64,000 nucleotides of DNA, from the NCBI RefSeq assembly GCF_051014685.1, contig NW_027478757.1, positions 124,001 to 188,000 on the forward strand, read 5' to 3'. How positions within the stretch are numbered: position 1 is the stretch's first letter; each line of letters opens with the position of its first letter. Positions 36,920 to 49,800 of the stretch are shown in pieces. The DNA is from Ptiloglossa arizonensis. Its lineage: Eukaryota; Arthropoda; Insecta; Hymenoptera; Colletidae. The notes under the pieces are model-generated. The model did no database searches. It saw only the letters and a program-made list of their open reading frames with translations, and was not told where the DNA came from. Position numbers and translations under genes: made by a program.

Positions 36920-39544
36920 CTAGGCCGTTCTAGTTATTCGTTTCGAGCATCAGAACTGCGAAAATTTTGAGTTTCTCAGGCGTTTCTTACCTCCAAACTG
37001 CCATATCTCGCGAACGGATTGACCAATCCGCAAAATTTCTGTTGCATCTGAAAGTAGAAACTCGCCCGATTACAACACTATGCGTACTTTTCCCCTAGGC
37101 CGCCCTAGTTATTCGTTTCGAGCATCAGAACTGCAAAAATTTTGAGTTTCTCAAGCGTTTCTTACTTCCAAACTGCCATATCTCGCGAACGGATTGACCA
37201 ATCCGCAAAATTTCTGTTGCATCTGAAAGTAGAAACTCGCCCGATTACAACGGTATGCGTACTTTTCCCCTAGGCCGCCCTAGTTATTCGTTTCGAGCAT
37301 CAGAACTGCAAAAATTTTGAGTTTCTCAAGCGTTTCTTACTTCCAAACTGCCATATCTCGCGAACGGATTGACCAATCCGCAAAATTTCTGTTGCATCTG
37401 AAAGTAGAAACTCGCCCGATTACAACGGTATGCGTACTTTTCCCCTAGGCCGTTCTAGTTATTCGTTTCGAGCATCAGAACTTTGAAAATTTTGAGTTTC
37501 TCAAGCGTTTCTTACTTCCAATCTGCCATATCTCGCGAACGGATTGACCAATCCGCAAAATTTCTGTTGCATCTGAAAGTAGAAACTCGCCCGATTACAA
37601 CACTATGCGTACTTTTCCCCTAGGCCGTTCTAGTTATTCGTTTCGAGCATCAGAATTGCGAAAATTTTGAGTTTCTCAAGCGTTTCTTACCTCCAAACTG
37701 CCATATCTCGCGAACGGAATGACCAATCCGCAAAATTTCTGTTGCATCTGAAAGTAGAAACTCGCCCGATTACAACGGTGTGCGTACTTTTCACCTAGGC
37801 CGTTCTAGTTATTCGTTTCGAGCATCAGAACTGCGAAAATTTTGAGTTTCTCAAGCGTTTCTTACATCCAAACTGCCATATCTCGCGAACGGATTTACCA
37901 ATCCGCAAAATTTCTGTTGCATCTGAAAGTAGAAACTCGCCCGATTACAACTGTATGCGTACTTTTCCCCTAGCCCGTTCTAGTTATTCGTTTCGAGCAA
38001 CAGAACTGCGAAAATTTTGAGTTTCTCAAGCGTTTCTTACTTCCAAACTGCCATATCTCGCGAACGGAATAACCAATCCGCACAATTTCTGTTGCATCTG
38101 AAAGTAGAAACTCGCCCTATTACAACACTATGCGTACTTTTCCCCTAGGCCGTTCTAGTTATTCGTTTCGAGCATCAGAACTGCGAAAATTTTGAGTTTC
38201 TCAAGCGTTTCTTACTTCCAAACTGCCATATCTCGCGAACGGATTGACCAATCCGCAAAATTTCTGTTGCATCTGAAAGTAGAAACTCGCCCGATTACAA
38301 CGGTATGCGTACTTTTCCCCTAGGCCGTTCTAGTTATTCGTTTCGAGCATCAGAACTGTGAAAATTTTGAGTTTCTCAAGCGTTTCTTACATCCAAACTG
38401 CCATATCTCGCGAACGGATTTACCAATCCGCAAAATTTCTGTTGCATCTGAAAGTAGAAACTCGCCCGATTACAACTGTATGCGTACTTTTCCCCTAGCC
38501 CGTTCTAGTTATTCGTTTCGAGCAACAGAACTGCGAAAATTTTGAGTTTCTCAAGCGTTTCTTACCTCCAAACTGCCATATCTCGCGAACGGATTGACCA
38601 ATCCGCAAAATTTCTGTTGCATCTGAAAGTAGAAACTCGCCCGATTACAACACTGTTCGTACTTTTCCCCTAGGCCGTTCTAGTTATTCGTTTCGAGCAT
38701 CAGAACTGCGAAAATTTTGAGTTTCTCAGGCGTTTCTTACCTCCAAACTGCCATATCTCGCGAACGGATTGACCAATCCGCAAAATTTCTGTTGCATCTG
38801 AAAGTAGAAACTCGCCCGATTACAACACTATGCGTACTTTTCCCCTAGGCCGCCCTAGTTATTCGTTTCGAGCATCAGAACTGCAAAAATTTTGAGTCTC
38901 TCAAGCGTTTCTTACTTCCAAACTGCCATATCTCGCGAACGGATTGACCAATCCGCAAAATTTCTGTTGCATCTGAAAGTAGAAACTCGCCCGATTACAA
39001 CGGTATGCGTACTTTTCCCCTAGGCCGCCCTAGTTATTCGTTTCGAGCATCAGAACTGCAAAAATTTTGAGTTTCTCAAGCGTTTCTTACTTCCAAACTG
39101 CCATATCTCGCGAACGGATTGACCAATCCGCAAAATTTCTGTTGCATCTGAAAGTAGAAACTCGCCCGATTACAACGGTATGCGTACTTTTCCCCTAGGC
39201 CGTTCTAGTTATTCGTTTCGAGCATCAGAACTGTGAAAATTTTGAGTTTCTCAAGCGTTTCTTACTTCCAAACTGCCATATCTCGCGAACGGATTGACCA
39301 ATCCGCAAAATTTCTGTTGCATCTGAAAGTAGAAACTCGCCCGATTACAACACTATGCGTACTTTTCCCCTAGGCCGTTCTAGTTATTCGTTTCGAGCAT
39401 CAGAACTGCGAAAATTTTGAGTTTCTCAAGCGTTTCTTACCTCCAAACTGCCATATCTCGCGAACGGAATGACCAATCCGCAAAATTTCTGTTGCATCTG
39501 AAAGTAGAAACTCGCCCGATTACAACGGTGTGCGTACTTTTCCC
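36920..39544 (+). repeat. 10-monomer HOR of the ctcaggcg family, second location
   Basis: A complete 10-monomer unit (36,920-38,669) and half of a second (38,670-39,544) follow the same order as 18,725-20,474, including ctttg, cggaatg, ccctatt and cactgttcg markers. Together with the preceding monomer (36,745, matching 18,550), the segment corresponds to the 18.6-20.5 kb region at an offset of about 18,195 bp. Small private changes include gaattgcg at about 37,655 and ttcacctagg at about 37,792. Confidence 0.85.
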
Positions 39545-42500
39545 CTAGGCCGTTCTAGTTATTCGTTTCGAGCATCAGAACTGCGAAAATTTTGAGTTTC
39601 TCAAGCGTTTCTTACATCCAAACTGCCATATCTCGCGAACGGATTTACCAATCCGCAAAATTTCTGTTGCATCTGAAAGTAGAAACTCGCCCGATTACAA
39701 TGGTATGCGTACTTTTCCCCTAGGCCGTTCTAGTTATTCGTTTCGAGCATCAGAACTGTGAAAATTTTGAGTTTCTCAAGCGTTTCTTACATCCAAACTG
39801 CCATATCTCGCGAACGGATTTACCAATCCGCAAAATTTCTGTTGCATCTGAAAGTAGAAACTCGCCCGATTACAACTGTATGCGTACATTTCCCCTAGCC
39901 CGTTCTAGTTATTCGTTTCGAGCAACAGAACTGCGAATATTTTGAGTTTCTCAAGCGTTTCTTACCTCCAAACTGCCATATCTCGCGAACGGATTGACCA
40001 ATCCGCAAAATTTCTGTTGCATCTGAAAGTAGAAACTCGCCCGATTACAACACTATGCATACTTTTCCCCTAGGCAGCCCTAGTTATTCGTTTGGAGCAT
40101 CAGAACTGCAAAAATTTTGAGTTTCTCAAGCGTTTCTTACTTCCAAACTGCCATATCTCGCGAACGGTTTGACCAATCCGCAAAATTTCTGTTGCATCTG
40201 AAAGTAGAAACTCGCCCGATTACAACGGTATGCGTACTTTTCCCCTAGGCCGTTCTAGTTATTCGTTTCGAGCATCAGAACTGTGAAAATTTTGAGTTTC
40301 TCAAGCGTTTCTTACTTCCAAACTGCCATATCTCGCGAACGGATTGACCAATCCGCAAAATTTCTGTTGCATCTGAAAGTAAGAAACTCGCCCGATTACA
40401 ACACTATGCGTACTTTTCCCCTAGGCCGTTCTAGTTATTCGTTTCGAGCATCAGAACTGCGAAAATTTTGAGTTTCTCAAGCGTTTCTTACCTCCAAACT
40501 GCCATATCTCGCGAACGGATTGACCAATCCGCAAAATTTCTGTTGCATCTGAAGGTAGAAACTCGCCCGATTATAACGGTATGCGTACTTTTCCCCTAGG
40601 CCGTTCTAGTTATTCGTTTCGAGCATCAGAACTGTGAAAATTTTGAGTTTCTCAAGCGTTTCTTACTTCCAAACTGCCATATCTCGCGAACGGATTGACC
40701 AATCCGCAAAATTTCTGTTGCATCTGAAAGTAGAAACTCGCCCGATTACAACACTATGCGTACTTTTCCCTAGGCCGTTCTAGTTATTCGTTTCGAGCAT
40801 CAGAACTGCGAAAATTTTGAGTTTCTCAAGCGTTTCTTACCTCCAAACTGCCATATCTCGCGAACGGAATGACCAATCCGCAAAATTTCTGTTGCATCTG
40901 AAAGTAGAAACTCGCCCGATTACAACGGTGTGCGTACTTTTCCCCTAGGCCGTTCTAGTTATTCGTTTCGAGCATCAGAACTGCGAAAATTTTGAGTTTC
41001 TCAAGCGTTTCTTACATCCAAACTGCCATATCTCGCGAACGGATTTACCAATCCGCAAAATTTCTGTTGCATCTGAAAGTAGAAACTCGCCCGATTACAA
41101 TGGTATGCGTACTTTTCCCCTAGGCCGTTCTAGTTATTCGTTTCGAGCATCAGAACTGTGAAAATTTTGAGTTTCTCAAGCGTTTCTTACATCCAAACTG
41201 CCATATCTCGCGAACGGATTTACCAATCCGCAAAATTTCTGTTGCATCTGAAAGTAGAAACTCGCCCGATTACAACTGTATGCGTACATTTCCCCTAGCC
41301 CGTTCTAGTTATTCGTTTCGAGCAACAGAACTGCGAATATTTTGAGTTTCTCAAGCGTTTCTTACCTCCAAACTGCCATATCTCGCGAACGGATTGACCA
41401 ATCCGCAAAATTTCTGTTGCATCTGAAAGTAGAAACTCGCCCGATTACAACACTGTGCATACTTTTCCCCTAGGCAGCCCTAGTTATTCGTTTCGAGCAT
41501 CAGAACTGCAAAAATTTTGAGTTTCTCAAGCGTTTCTTACTTCCAAACTGCCATATCTCGCGAACGGTTTGACCAATCCGCAAAATTTCTGTTGCATCTG
41601 AAAGTAGAAACTCGCCCGATTACAACGGTATGCGTACTTTTCCCCTAGGCCGTTCTAGTTATTCGTTTCGAGCATCAGAACTGTGAAAATTCTGAGTTTC
41701 TCAAGCGTTTCTTACTTCCAAACTGCCATATCTCGCGAACGGATTGACCAATCCGCAAAATTTCTGTTGCATCTGAAAGTAGAAACTCGCCCGATTACAA
41801 CACTATGCGTACTTTTCCCCTAGGCCGTTCTAGTTATTCGTTTCGAGCATCAGAACTGCGAAAATTTTGAGTTTCTCAAGCGTTTCTTACCTCCAAACTG
41901 CCATATCTCGCGAACGGATTGACCAATCCGCAAAATTTCTGTTGCATCTGAAGGTAGAAACTCGCCCGATTATAACGGTATGCGTACTTTTCCCCTAGGC
42001 CGTTCTAGTTATTCGTTTCGAGCATCAGATCTGCGAAAATTTTGAGTTTCTCAAGCGTTTCTCACGTACAAACTGCCACATCTCGCGAACGGATTGTCCA
42101 ATCCGCAAAATTTCTGATGCATCTGAAAGTAGAAACTCGCCCGATTACAACGGTATGCGTACTTTTCCCCTAGGCCGCCGTAGTTATTCGTTTCGAGCAT
42201 CAGAACTGCAAAAATTTTGAGTTTCTCAAGCGTTTCTTACTTCCAAACTGCCATATCTCGCGAACGGATTGACCAATCCGCAAAATTTCTGTTGCATCTG
42301 AAAGTAGAAACTCGCCCGATTACAACGGTATGCGTACTTTTCCCCTAGGCCGTCCTAGTTATTCGTTTCGAGCATCAGAACTGTGAATATTTTGAGTTTC
42401 TCAAGCGTTTCTTACCTCCAAACTGCCATATCTCGCGAACGGATTGACCAATCCGCAAAATTTCTGTTGCATCTGAAAGTAGAAACTCGCCCGATTACAA

Positions 42501-45500
42501 CACTATGCGTACTTTTCCCCCAGGCCGTTCTAGTTATGCTTGTCGAGCATCAGAACTGCGAAAATTTTGAGTTTCTCAAGCGTTTCTTACTTCCAAACTG
42601 CCATATCTCGCGAACGGATTGACCAATCCGCAAAATTTCTGTTGCATCTGAAAGTAGAAACTCGCCCGATTACAACACTATGCGTACTTTTCCCCTAGGC
42701 CGTTCTAGTTATTCGTTTCGAGCATCAGAACTGCGAAAATTTTGAGTTTCTCATGCATTTCTTACCTCCAAACTGCCATATCTCGCGAACGGAATGACCA
42801 ATCCGCAAAATTTCTGTTGCATCTGAAAGTAGAAACTCGCCCGATTACAACGGTGTGCGTACTTTTCCCCTAGGCCGTTCTAGTTATTCGTTTCGAGCAT
42901 CAGAACTGCGAAAATATTGAGTTTCTCAAGCGCTTCTTACATCCAAACTGCCATATCTCGCGAACGGATTTACCAATCCGCAAAATATCTGTTGCATCTG
43001 AAAGTAGAAACTCGCCCGATTACAACTGTATGCGTACTTTTCCCCTAGCCCGTTCTAGTTATTCGTTTCGAGCAACAGAACTGCGAAAATTTTGAGTTTC
43101 TCAAGCGTTTCTTACTTCCAAACTGCCATATCTCGCGAACGGATTAACCAATCCGCACAATTTCTGTTGCATCTGAAAGTAGAAACTCGCCCGATTACAA
43201 CACTATGCGTACTTTTCCCCTAGGCCGTTCTAGTTATTCGTTTCGAGCATCAGAACTGCGAAAATTTTGAGTTTCTCAAGCGTTTCTTACTTCCAAACTG
43301 CCATATCTCGCGAACGGATTGACCAATCCGCAAAATTTCTGTTGCATCTGAAAGTAGAAACTCGCCCGATTACAACGGTATGCGTACTTTTCCCCTAGGC
43401 CGTTCTAGTTATTCGTTTCGAGCATCAGAACTGTGAAAATTTTGAGTTTCTCAAGCGTTTCTTACATCCAAACTGCCATATCTCGCGAACGGATTTACCA
43501 ATCCGCAAAATTTCTGTTGCATCTGAAAGTAGAAACTCGCCCGATTACAACTGTATGCGTACTTTTCCCCTAGCCCGTTCTAGTTATTCGTTTCGAGCAA
43601 CAGAACTGCGAAAATTTTGAGTTTCTCAAGCGTTTCTTACCTCCAAACTGCCATATCTCGCGAACGGATTGACCAATCCGCAAAATTTCTGTTGCATCTG
43701 AAAGTAGAAACTCGCCCGATTACAACACTATGCATACTTTTCCCCTAGGCCGCCCTAGTTATTCGTTTCGAGCATCAGAACTGCAAAAATTTTGAGTTTC
43801 TCAAGCGTTTCTTACTTCCAAACTGCCATATCTCGCGAACGGATTGACCAATCCGCAAAATTTCTGTTGCATCTGAAAGTAGAAACTCGCCCGATTACAA
43901 CGGTATGCGTACTTTTCCCCTAGGCCGTTCTAGTTATTCGTTTCGAGCATCAGAACTGTGAAAATTTTGAGTTTCTCAAGCGTTTCTTACTTCCAAACTG
44001 CCATATCTCGCGAACGGATTGACCAATCCGCAAAATTTCTGTTGCATCTGAAAGTAGAAACTCGCCCGATTACAACACTATGCGTACTTTTCCCCTAGGC
44101 CGTTCTAGTTATTCGTTTCGAGCATCAGAACTGCGAAAATTTTGAGTTTCTCAAGCGTTTCTTACCTCCAAACTGCCATATCTCGCGAACGGATTGACCA
44201 ATCCGCAAAATTTCTGTTGCATCTGAAAGTAGAAACTCGCCCGATTACAACGGTGTGCCTACTTTTCCCCTAGGCTGTTCTAGTTATTCGTTTCGAGCAT
44301 CAGAACTGCGAAAATTTTGAGTTTCTCGAGCGTTTCTTACCTCCAAACTGCCATATCTCGCGAACGGATTGACCAATCCGCAAAATTTCTGTTGCATCTG
44401 AAAGTAGAAACTCGCCCGATTACAACACTATGCGCACCTTTCCCCTAGGCCGTTCTAGTTATTCGTTTCGAGCTTCAGAACTGCGAAAATTTTGAGTTTC
44501 TCAAGCGTTTCTTACCTCCAAACTGCCATATCTCGCGAACGGATTGACCAATCCGCAAAATTTCTGTTGCATCTGAAGGTAGAAACTCGCCCGATTATAA
44601 CGGTATGCGTACTTTTCCCCTAGGCCGTTCTAGTTATTCGTTTCGAGCATCAGAACTGCGAAAATTTTGAGTTTCTCAAGCGTTTCTCACGTACAAACTG
44701 CCACATCTCGCGAACGGATTGTCCAATCCGCAAAATTTCTGATGCATCTGAAAGTAGAAACTCGCCCGATTACAACGGTGTGCGTACTTTTCCCCTAGCC
44801 CATTCTAGATATTCGTTTCGAGCAACAGAACTGCGAAAATTTTGAGTTTCCCAAGCGTTGCTTACCTCCAAACTGCCATATGTCGCGAACGGATTGACCA
44901 ATCCGCAAAATTTCTGTTGCATCTGAAAGTAGAAACTCGCCCGATTACAACACTATGCGCACTTTTCCCCTAGGCCGTTCTAGTTATTCGTTTCGAGCAT
45001 CAGAACTGCGAAAATTTTGAGTTTCTCAAGCGTTTCTTACCTCCAAACTGCCATATCTCGCGAACGGATTGACCAATCCGCAAAATTTCTGTTGCATCTG
45101 AAGGTAGAAACTCGCCCGATTATAACGGTATGCGTACTTTTCCCCTAGGCCGTTCTAGTTATTCGTTTCGAGCATCAGAACTGCGAAAATTTTGAGTTTC
45201 TCAAGCGTTTCTCACGTACAAACTGCCACATCTCGCGAACGGATTGTCCAATCCGCAAAATTTCTGATGCATCTGAAAGTAGAAACTCGCCCGATTACAA
45301 CGGTATGCGTACTTTTCCCCTAGGCCGCAGTAGTTATTCGTTTCGAGCATCAGAACTGCAAAAATTTTGTGTTTCTCAAGCGTTTCTTACTTCCAAACTG
45401 CCATATCTCGCGAACGGATTGACCAATCCGCAAAATTTCTGTTGCATCTGAAAGTAGAAACTCGCCCGATTACAACACTATGCGTACTTTTCCCCTAGGC

Positions 45501-46719
45501 CGTTCTAGTTATTCGTTTCGAGCATCAGAACTGCGAAAATTTTGAGTTTCTCAAGCGTTTCTTACCTCCAAACTGCCATATCTCGCGAACGGAATGACCA
45601 ATCCGCAAAATTTCTGTTGCATCTGAAAGCAGAAACTCGCCCGATTACAACGGTGTGCGTACTTTTCCCCTAGGCCGTTCTAGTTATTCGTTTCGAGCAT
45701 CAGAACTGCGAAAATTTTGAGTTTCTCAAGCGTTTCTTACATCCAAACTGCCATATCTCGCGAACGGATTTACCAATCCGCAAAATTTCTGTTGCATCTA
45801 AAAGTAGAAACTCGCCCGATTACAACTGTATGCGTACTTTTCCCCTAGCCCGTTCTAGTTATTCGTTTCGAGCATCAGAACTGTGAAAATTTTGAGTTTC
45901 TCAAGCGTTTCTTACATCCAAACTGCCATATCTCGCGAACGGATTTACCAATCCGCAAAATTTCTGTTGCATCTGAAAGTAGAAACTCGCCCGATTACAA
46001 CTGTATGCGTACTTTTCCCCTAGGCCGTTCTAGTTATTCGTTTCGAGCATCAGAACTGCAAAAATTTTGAGTTTCTCAAGCGTTTCTTACTTCCAAACTG
46101 CCATATCTCGCGAACGGATTGACCAATCCGCAAAATTTCTGTTGCATCTGAAAGTAGAAACTCGCCCGATTACAACGGTATGCGTACTTTTCCCCTAGGC
46201 CGTCCTAGTTATTCGTTTCGAGCATCAGAACTGTGAATATTTTGAGTTTCTCAAGCGTTTCTTACCTCCAAACTGCCATATCTCGCGAACGGATTGACCA
46301 ATCCGCAAAATTTCTGTTGCATCTGAAAGTAGAAACTCGCCCGATTACAACGGTATGCGTACTTTTCCCCTAGGCCGTTCTAGTTATTCGTTTCGAGCAT
46401 CAGAACTGTGAAAATTTTGAGTTTCTCAAGCGTTTCTTACATCCAAACTGCCATATCTCGCGAACGGATTTACCAATCCGCAAAATTTCTGTTGCATCTG
46501 AAAGTAGAAACTCGCCCGATTACAACTGTATGCGTACTTTTCCCCTAGCCCGTTCTAGTTATTCGTTTCGAGCAACAGAACTGCGAAAATTTTGAGTTTC
46601 TCAAGCGTTTCTTACTTCCAAACTGCCATATCTCGCGAACGGATTAACCAATCCGCACAATTTCTGTTGCATCTGAAAGTAGAAACTCGCCCGATTACAA
46701 CACTATGCGTACTTTTCCC
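39545..46719 (+). repeat. 41-monomer mega-repeat M, copy 1 (7,175 bp)
   Basis: This segment repeats at 46,720 with an offset of 7,175 bp (41 x 175). Unusual markers shared by both copies include tggtatg, ggcagccc, gaatattttg, ctcatgcattt (about 42,748), aaaatattg with gcgcttc (about 42,915), gtgtgcct (about 44,255), gagcttcag (about 44,472), ggccgcagtag (45,320), aaagcagaa (about 45,629) and tctaaaag (about 45,798). It contains two copies of an 8-monomer sub-unit (39,545 and 40,945). Copy-specific changes include a one-base insertion near 40,381, a one-C loss at 40,770, tttggagc at 40,094 and aaaattctg near 41,691. Confidence 0.92.
40381..40381 (+). other. Only single-base insertion in the array
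   Basis: The sequence reads gaaagtaagaaactcg in place of gaaagtagaaactcg, moving the 175-bp phase by +1. The matching place in mega-repeat copy 2 (about 47,556) has the usual form, so the change is private to copy 1 or is a sequencing error. Confidence 0.8.
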
Positions 46720-46894
46720 CTAGGCCGTTCTAGTTATTCGTTTCGAGCATCAGAACTGCGAAAATTTTGAGTTTCTCAAGCGTTTCTTACCTCCAAACTG
46801 CCATATCTCGCGAACGGATTTACCAATCCGCAAAATTTCTGTTGCATCTGAAAGTAGAAACTCGCCCGATTACAATGGTATGCGTACTTTTCCC
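46720..46894 (+). repeat. Hybrid monomer at the mega-repeat junction
   Basis: The left part has ttacctcc, which is typical of ctgcg monomers that carry cggattg or cggaatg. The right part has cggattta and tggtatg, which elsewhere go with ttacatcc (39,545, 40,945 and 48,120). This monomer lies exactly where copy 1 of the 41-monomer repeat ends and copy 2 starts. That is the expected product of a crossover within misaligned monomers, with the switch between monomer positions of about 71 and 100. Confidence 0.7.
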
Positions 46895-49800
46895 CTAGGC
46901 CGTTCTAGTTATTCGTTTCGAGCATCAGAACTGTGAAAATTTTGAGTTTCTCAAGCGTTTCTTACATCCAAACTGCCATATCTCGCGAACGGATTTACCA
47001 ATCCGCAAAATTTCTGTTGCATCTGAAAGTAGAAACTCGCCCGATTACAACTGTATGCGTACATTTCCCCTAGCCCGTTCTAGTTATTCGTTTCGAGCAA
47101 CAGAACTGCGAATATTTTGAGTTTCTCAAGCGTTTCTTACCTCCAAACTGCCATATCTCGCGAACGGATTGACCAATCCGCAAAATTTCTGTTGCATCTG
47201 AAAGTAGAAACTCGCCCGATTACAACACTATGCATACTTTTCCCCTAGGCAGCCCTAGTTATTCGTTTCGAGCATCAGAACTGCAAAAATTTTGAGTTTC
47301 TCAAGCGTTTCTTACTTCCAAACTGCCATATCTCGCGAACGGTTTGACCAATCCGCAAAATTTCTGTTGCATCTGAAAGTAGAAACTCGCCCGATTACAA
47401 CGGTATGCGTACTTTTCCCCTAGGCCGTTCTAGTTATTCGTTTCGAGCATCAGAACTGTGAAAATTTTGAGTTTCTCAAGCGTTTCTTACTTCCAAACTG
47501 CCATATCTCGCGAACGGATTGACCAATCCGCAAAATTTCTGTTGCATCTGAAAGTAGAAACTCGCCCGATTACAACACTATGCGTACTTTTCCCCTAGGC
47601 CGTTCTAGTTATTCGTTTCGAGCATCAGAACTGCGAAAATTTTGAGTTTCTCAAGCGTTTCTTACCTCCAAACTGCCATATCTCGCGAACGGATTGACCA
47701 ATCCGCAAAATTTCTGTTGCATCTGAAGGTAGAAACTCGCCCGATTATAACGGTATGCGTACTTTTCCCCTAGGCCGTTCTAGTTATTCGTTTCGAGCAT
47801 CAGAACTGTGAAAATTTTGAGTTTCTCAAGCGTTTCTTACTTCCAAACTGCCATATCTCGCGAACGGATTGACCAATCCGCAAAATTTCTGTTGCATCTG
47901 AAAGTAGAAACTCGCCCGATTACAACACTATGCGTACTTTTCCCCTAGGCCGTTCTAGTTATTCGTTTCGAGCATCAGAACTGCGAAAATTTTGAGTTTC
48001 TCAAGCGTTTCTTACCTCCAAACTGCCATATCTCGCGAACGGAATGACCAATCCGCAAAATTTCTGTTGCATCTGAAAGTAGAAACTCGCCCGATTACAA
48101 CGGTGTGCGTACTTTTCCCCTAGGCCGTTCTAGTTATTCGTTTCGAGCATCAGAACTGCGAAAATTTTGAGTTTCTCAAGCGTTTCTTACATCCAAACTG
48201 CCATATCTCGCGAACGGATTTACCAATCCGCAAAATTTCTGTTGCATCTGAAAGTAGAAACTCGCCCGATTACAATGGTATGCGTACTTTTCCTCTAGGC
48301 CGTTCTAGTTATTCGTTTCGAGCATCAGAACTGTGAAAATTTTGAGTTTCTCAAGCGTTTCTTACATCCAAACTGCCATATCTCGCGAACGGATTTACCA
48401 ATCCGCAAAATTTCTGTTGCATCTGAAAGTAGAAACTCGCCCGATTACAACTGTATGCGTACATTTCCCCTAGCCCGTTCTAGTTATTCGTTTCGAGCAA
48501 CAGAACTGCGAATATTTTGAGTTTCTCAAGCGTTTCTTACCTCCAAACTGCCATATCTCGCGAACGGATTGACCAATCCGCAAAATTTCTGTTGCATCTG
48601 AAAGTAGAAACTCGCCCGATTACAACACTGTGCATACTTTTCCCCTAGGCAGCCCTAGTTATTCGTTTCGAGCATCAGAACTGCAAAAATTTTGAGTTTC
48701 TCAAGCGTTTCTTACTTCCAAACTGCCATATCTCGCGAACGGTTTGACCAATCCGCAAAATTTCTGTTGCATCTGAAAGTAGAAACTCGCCCGATTACAA
48801 CGGTATGCGTACTTTTCCCCTAGGCCGTTCTAGTTATTCGTTTCGAGCATCAGAACTGTGAAAATTTTGAGTTTCTCAAGCGTTTCTTACTTCCAAACTG
48901 CCATATCTCGCGAACGGATTGACCAATCCGCAAAATTTCTGTTGCATCTGAAAGTAGAAACTCGCCCGATTACAACACTATGCGTACTTTTCCCCTAGGC
49001 CGTTCTAGTTATTCGTTTCGAGCATCAGAACTGCGAAAATTTTGAGTTTCTCAAGCGTTTCTTACCTCCAAACTGCCATATCTCGCGAACGGATTGACCA
49101 ATCCGCAAAATTTCTGTTGCATCTGAAGGTAGAAACTCGCCCGATTATAACGGTATGCGTACTTTTCCCCTAGGCCGTTCTAGTTATTCGTTTCGAGCAT
49201 CAGATCTGCGAAAATTTTGAGTTTCTCAAGCGTTTCTCACGTACAAACTGCCACATCTCGCGAACGGATTGTCCAATCCGCAAAATTTCTGATGCATCTG
49301 AAAGTAGAAACTCGCCCGATTACAACGGTATGCGTACTTTTCCCCTAGGCCGCCGTAGTTATTCGTTTCGAGCATCAGAACTGCAAAAATTTTGAGTTTC
49401 TCAAGCGTTTCTTACTTCCAAACTGCCATATCTCGCGAACGGATTGACCAATCCGCAAAATTTCTGTTGCATCTGAAAGTAGAAACTCGCCCGATTACAA
49501 CGGTATGCGTACTTTTCCCCTAGGCCGTCCTAGTTATTCGTTTCGAGCATCAGAACTGTGAATATTTTGAGTTTCTCAAGCGTTTCTTACCTCCAAACTG
49601 CCATATCTCGCGAACGGATTGACCAATCCGCAAAATTTCTGTTGCATCTGAAAGTAGAAACTCGCCCGATTACAACACTATGCGTACTTTTCCCCCAGGC
49701 CGTTCTAGTTATGCTTGTCGAGCATCAGAACTGCGAAAATTTTGAGTTTCTCAAGCGTTTCTTACTTCCAAACTGCCATATCTCGCGAACGGATTGACCA

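Noticed and set aside
40283..40471. 62-codon open frame spanning the one-base insertion
   Set aside because: The frame exists only because of the single inserted base at about 40,381 in satellite DNA, and it ends in the next monomer.
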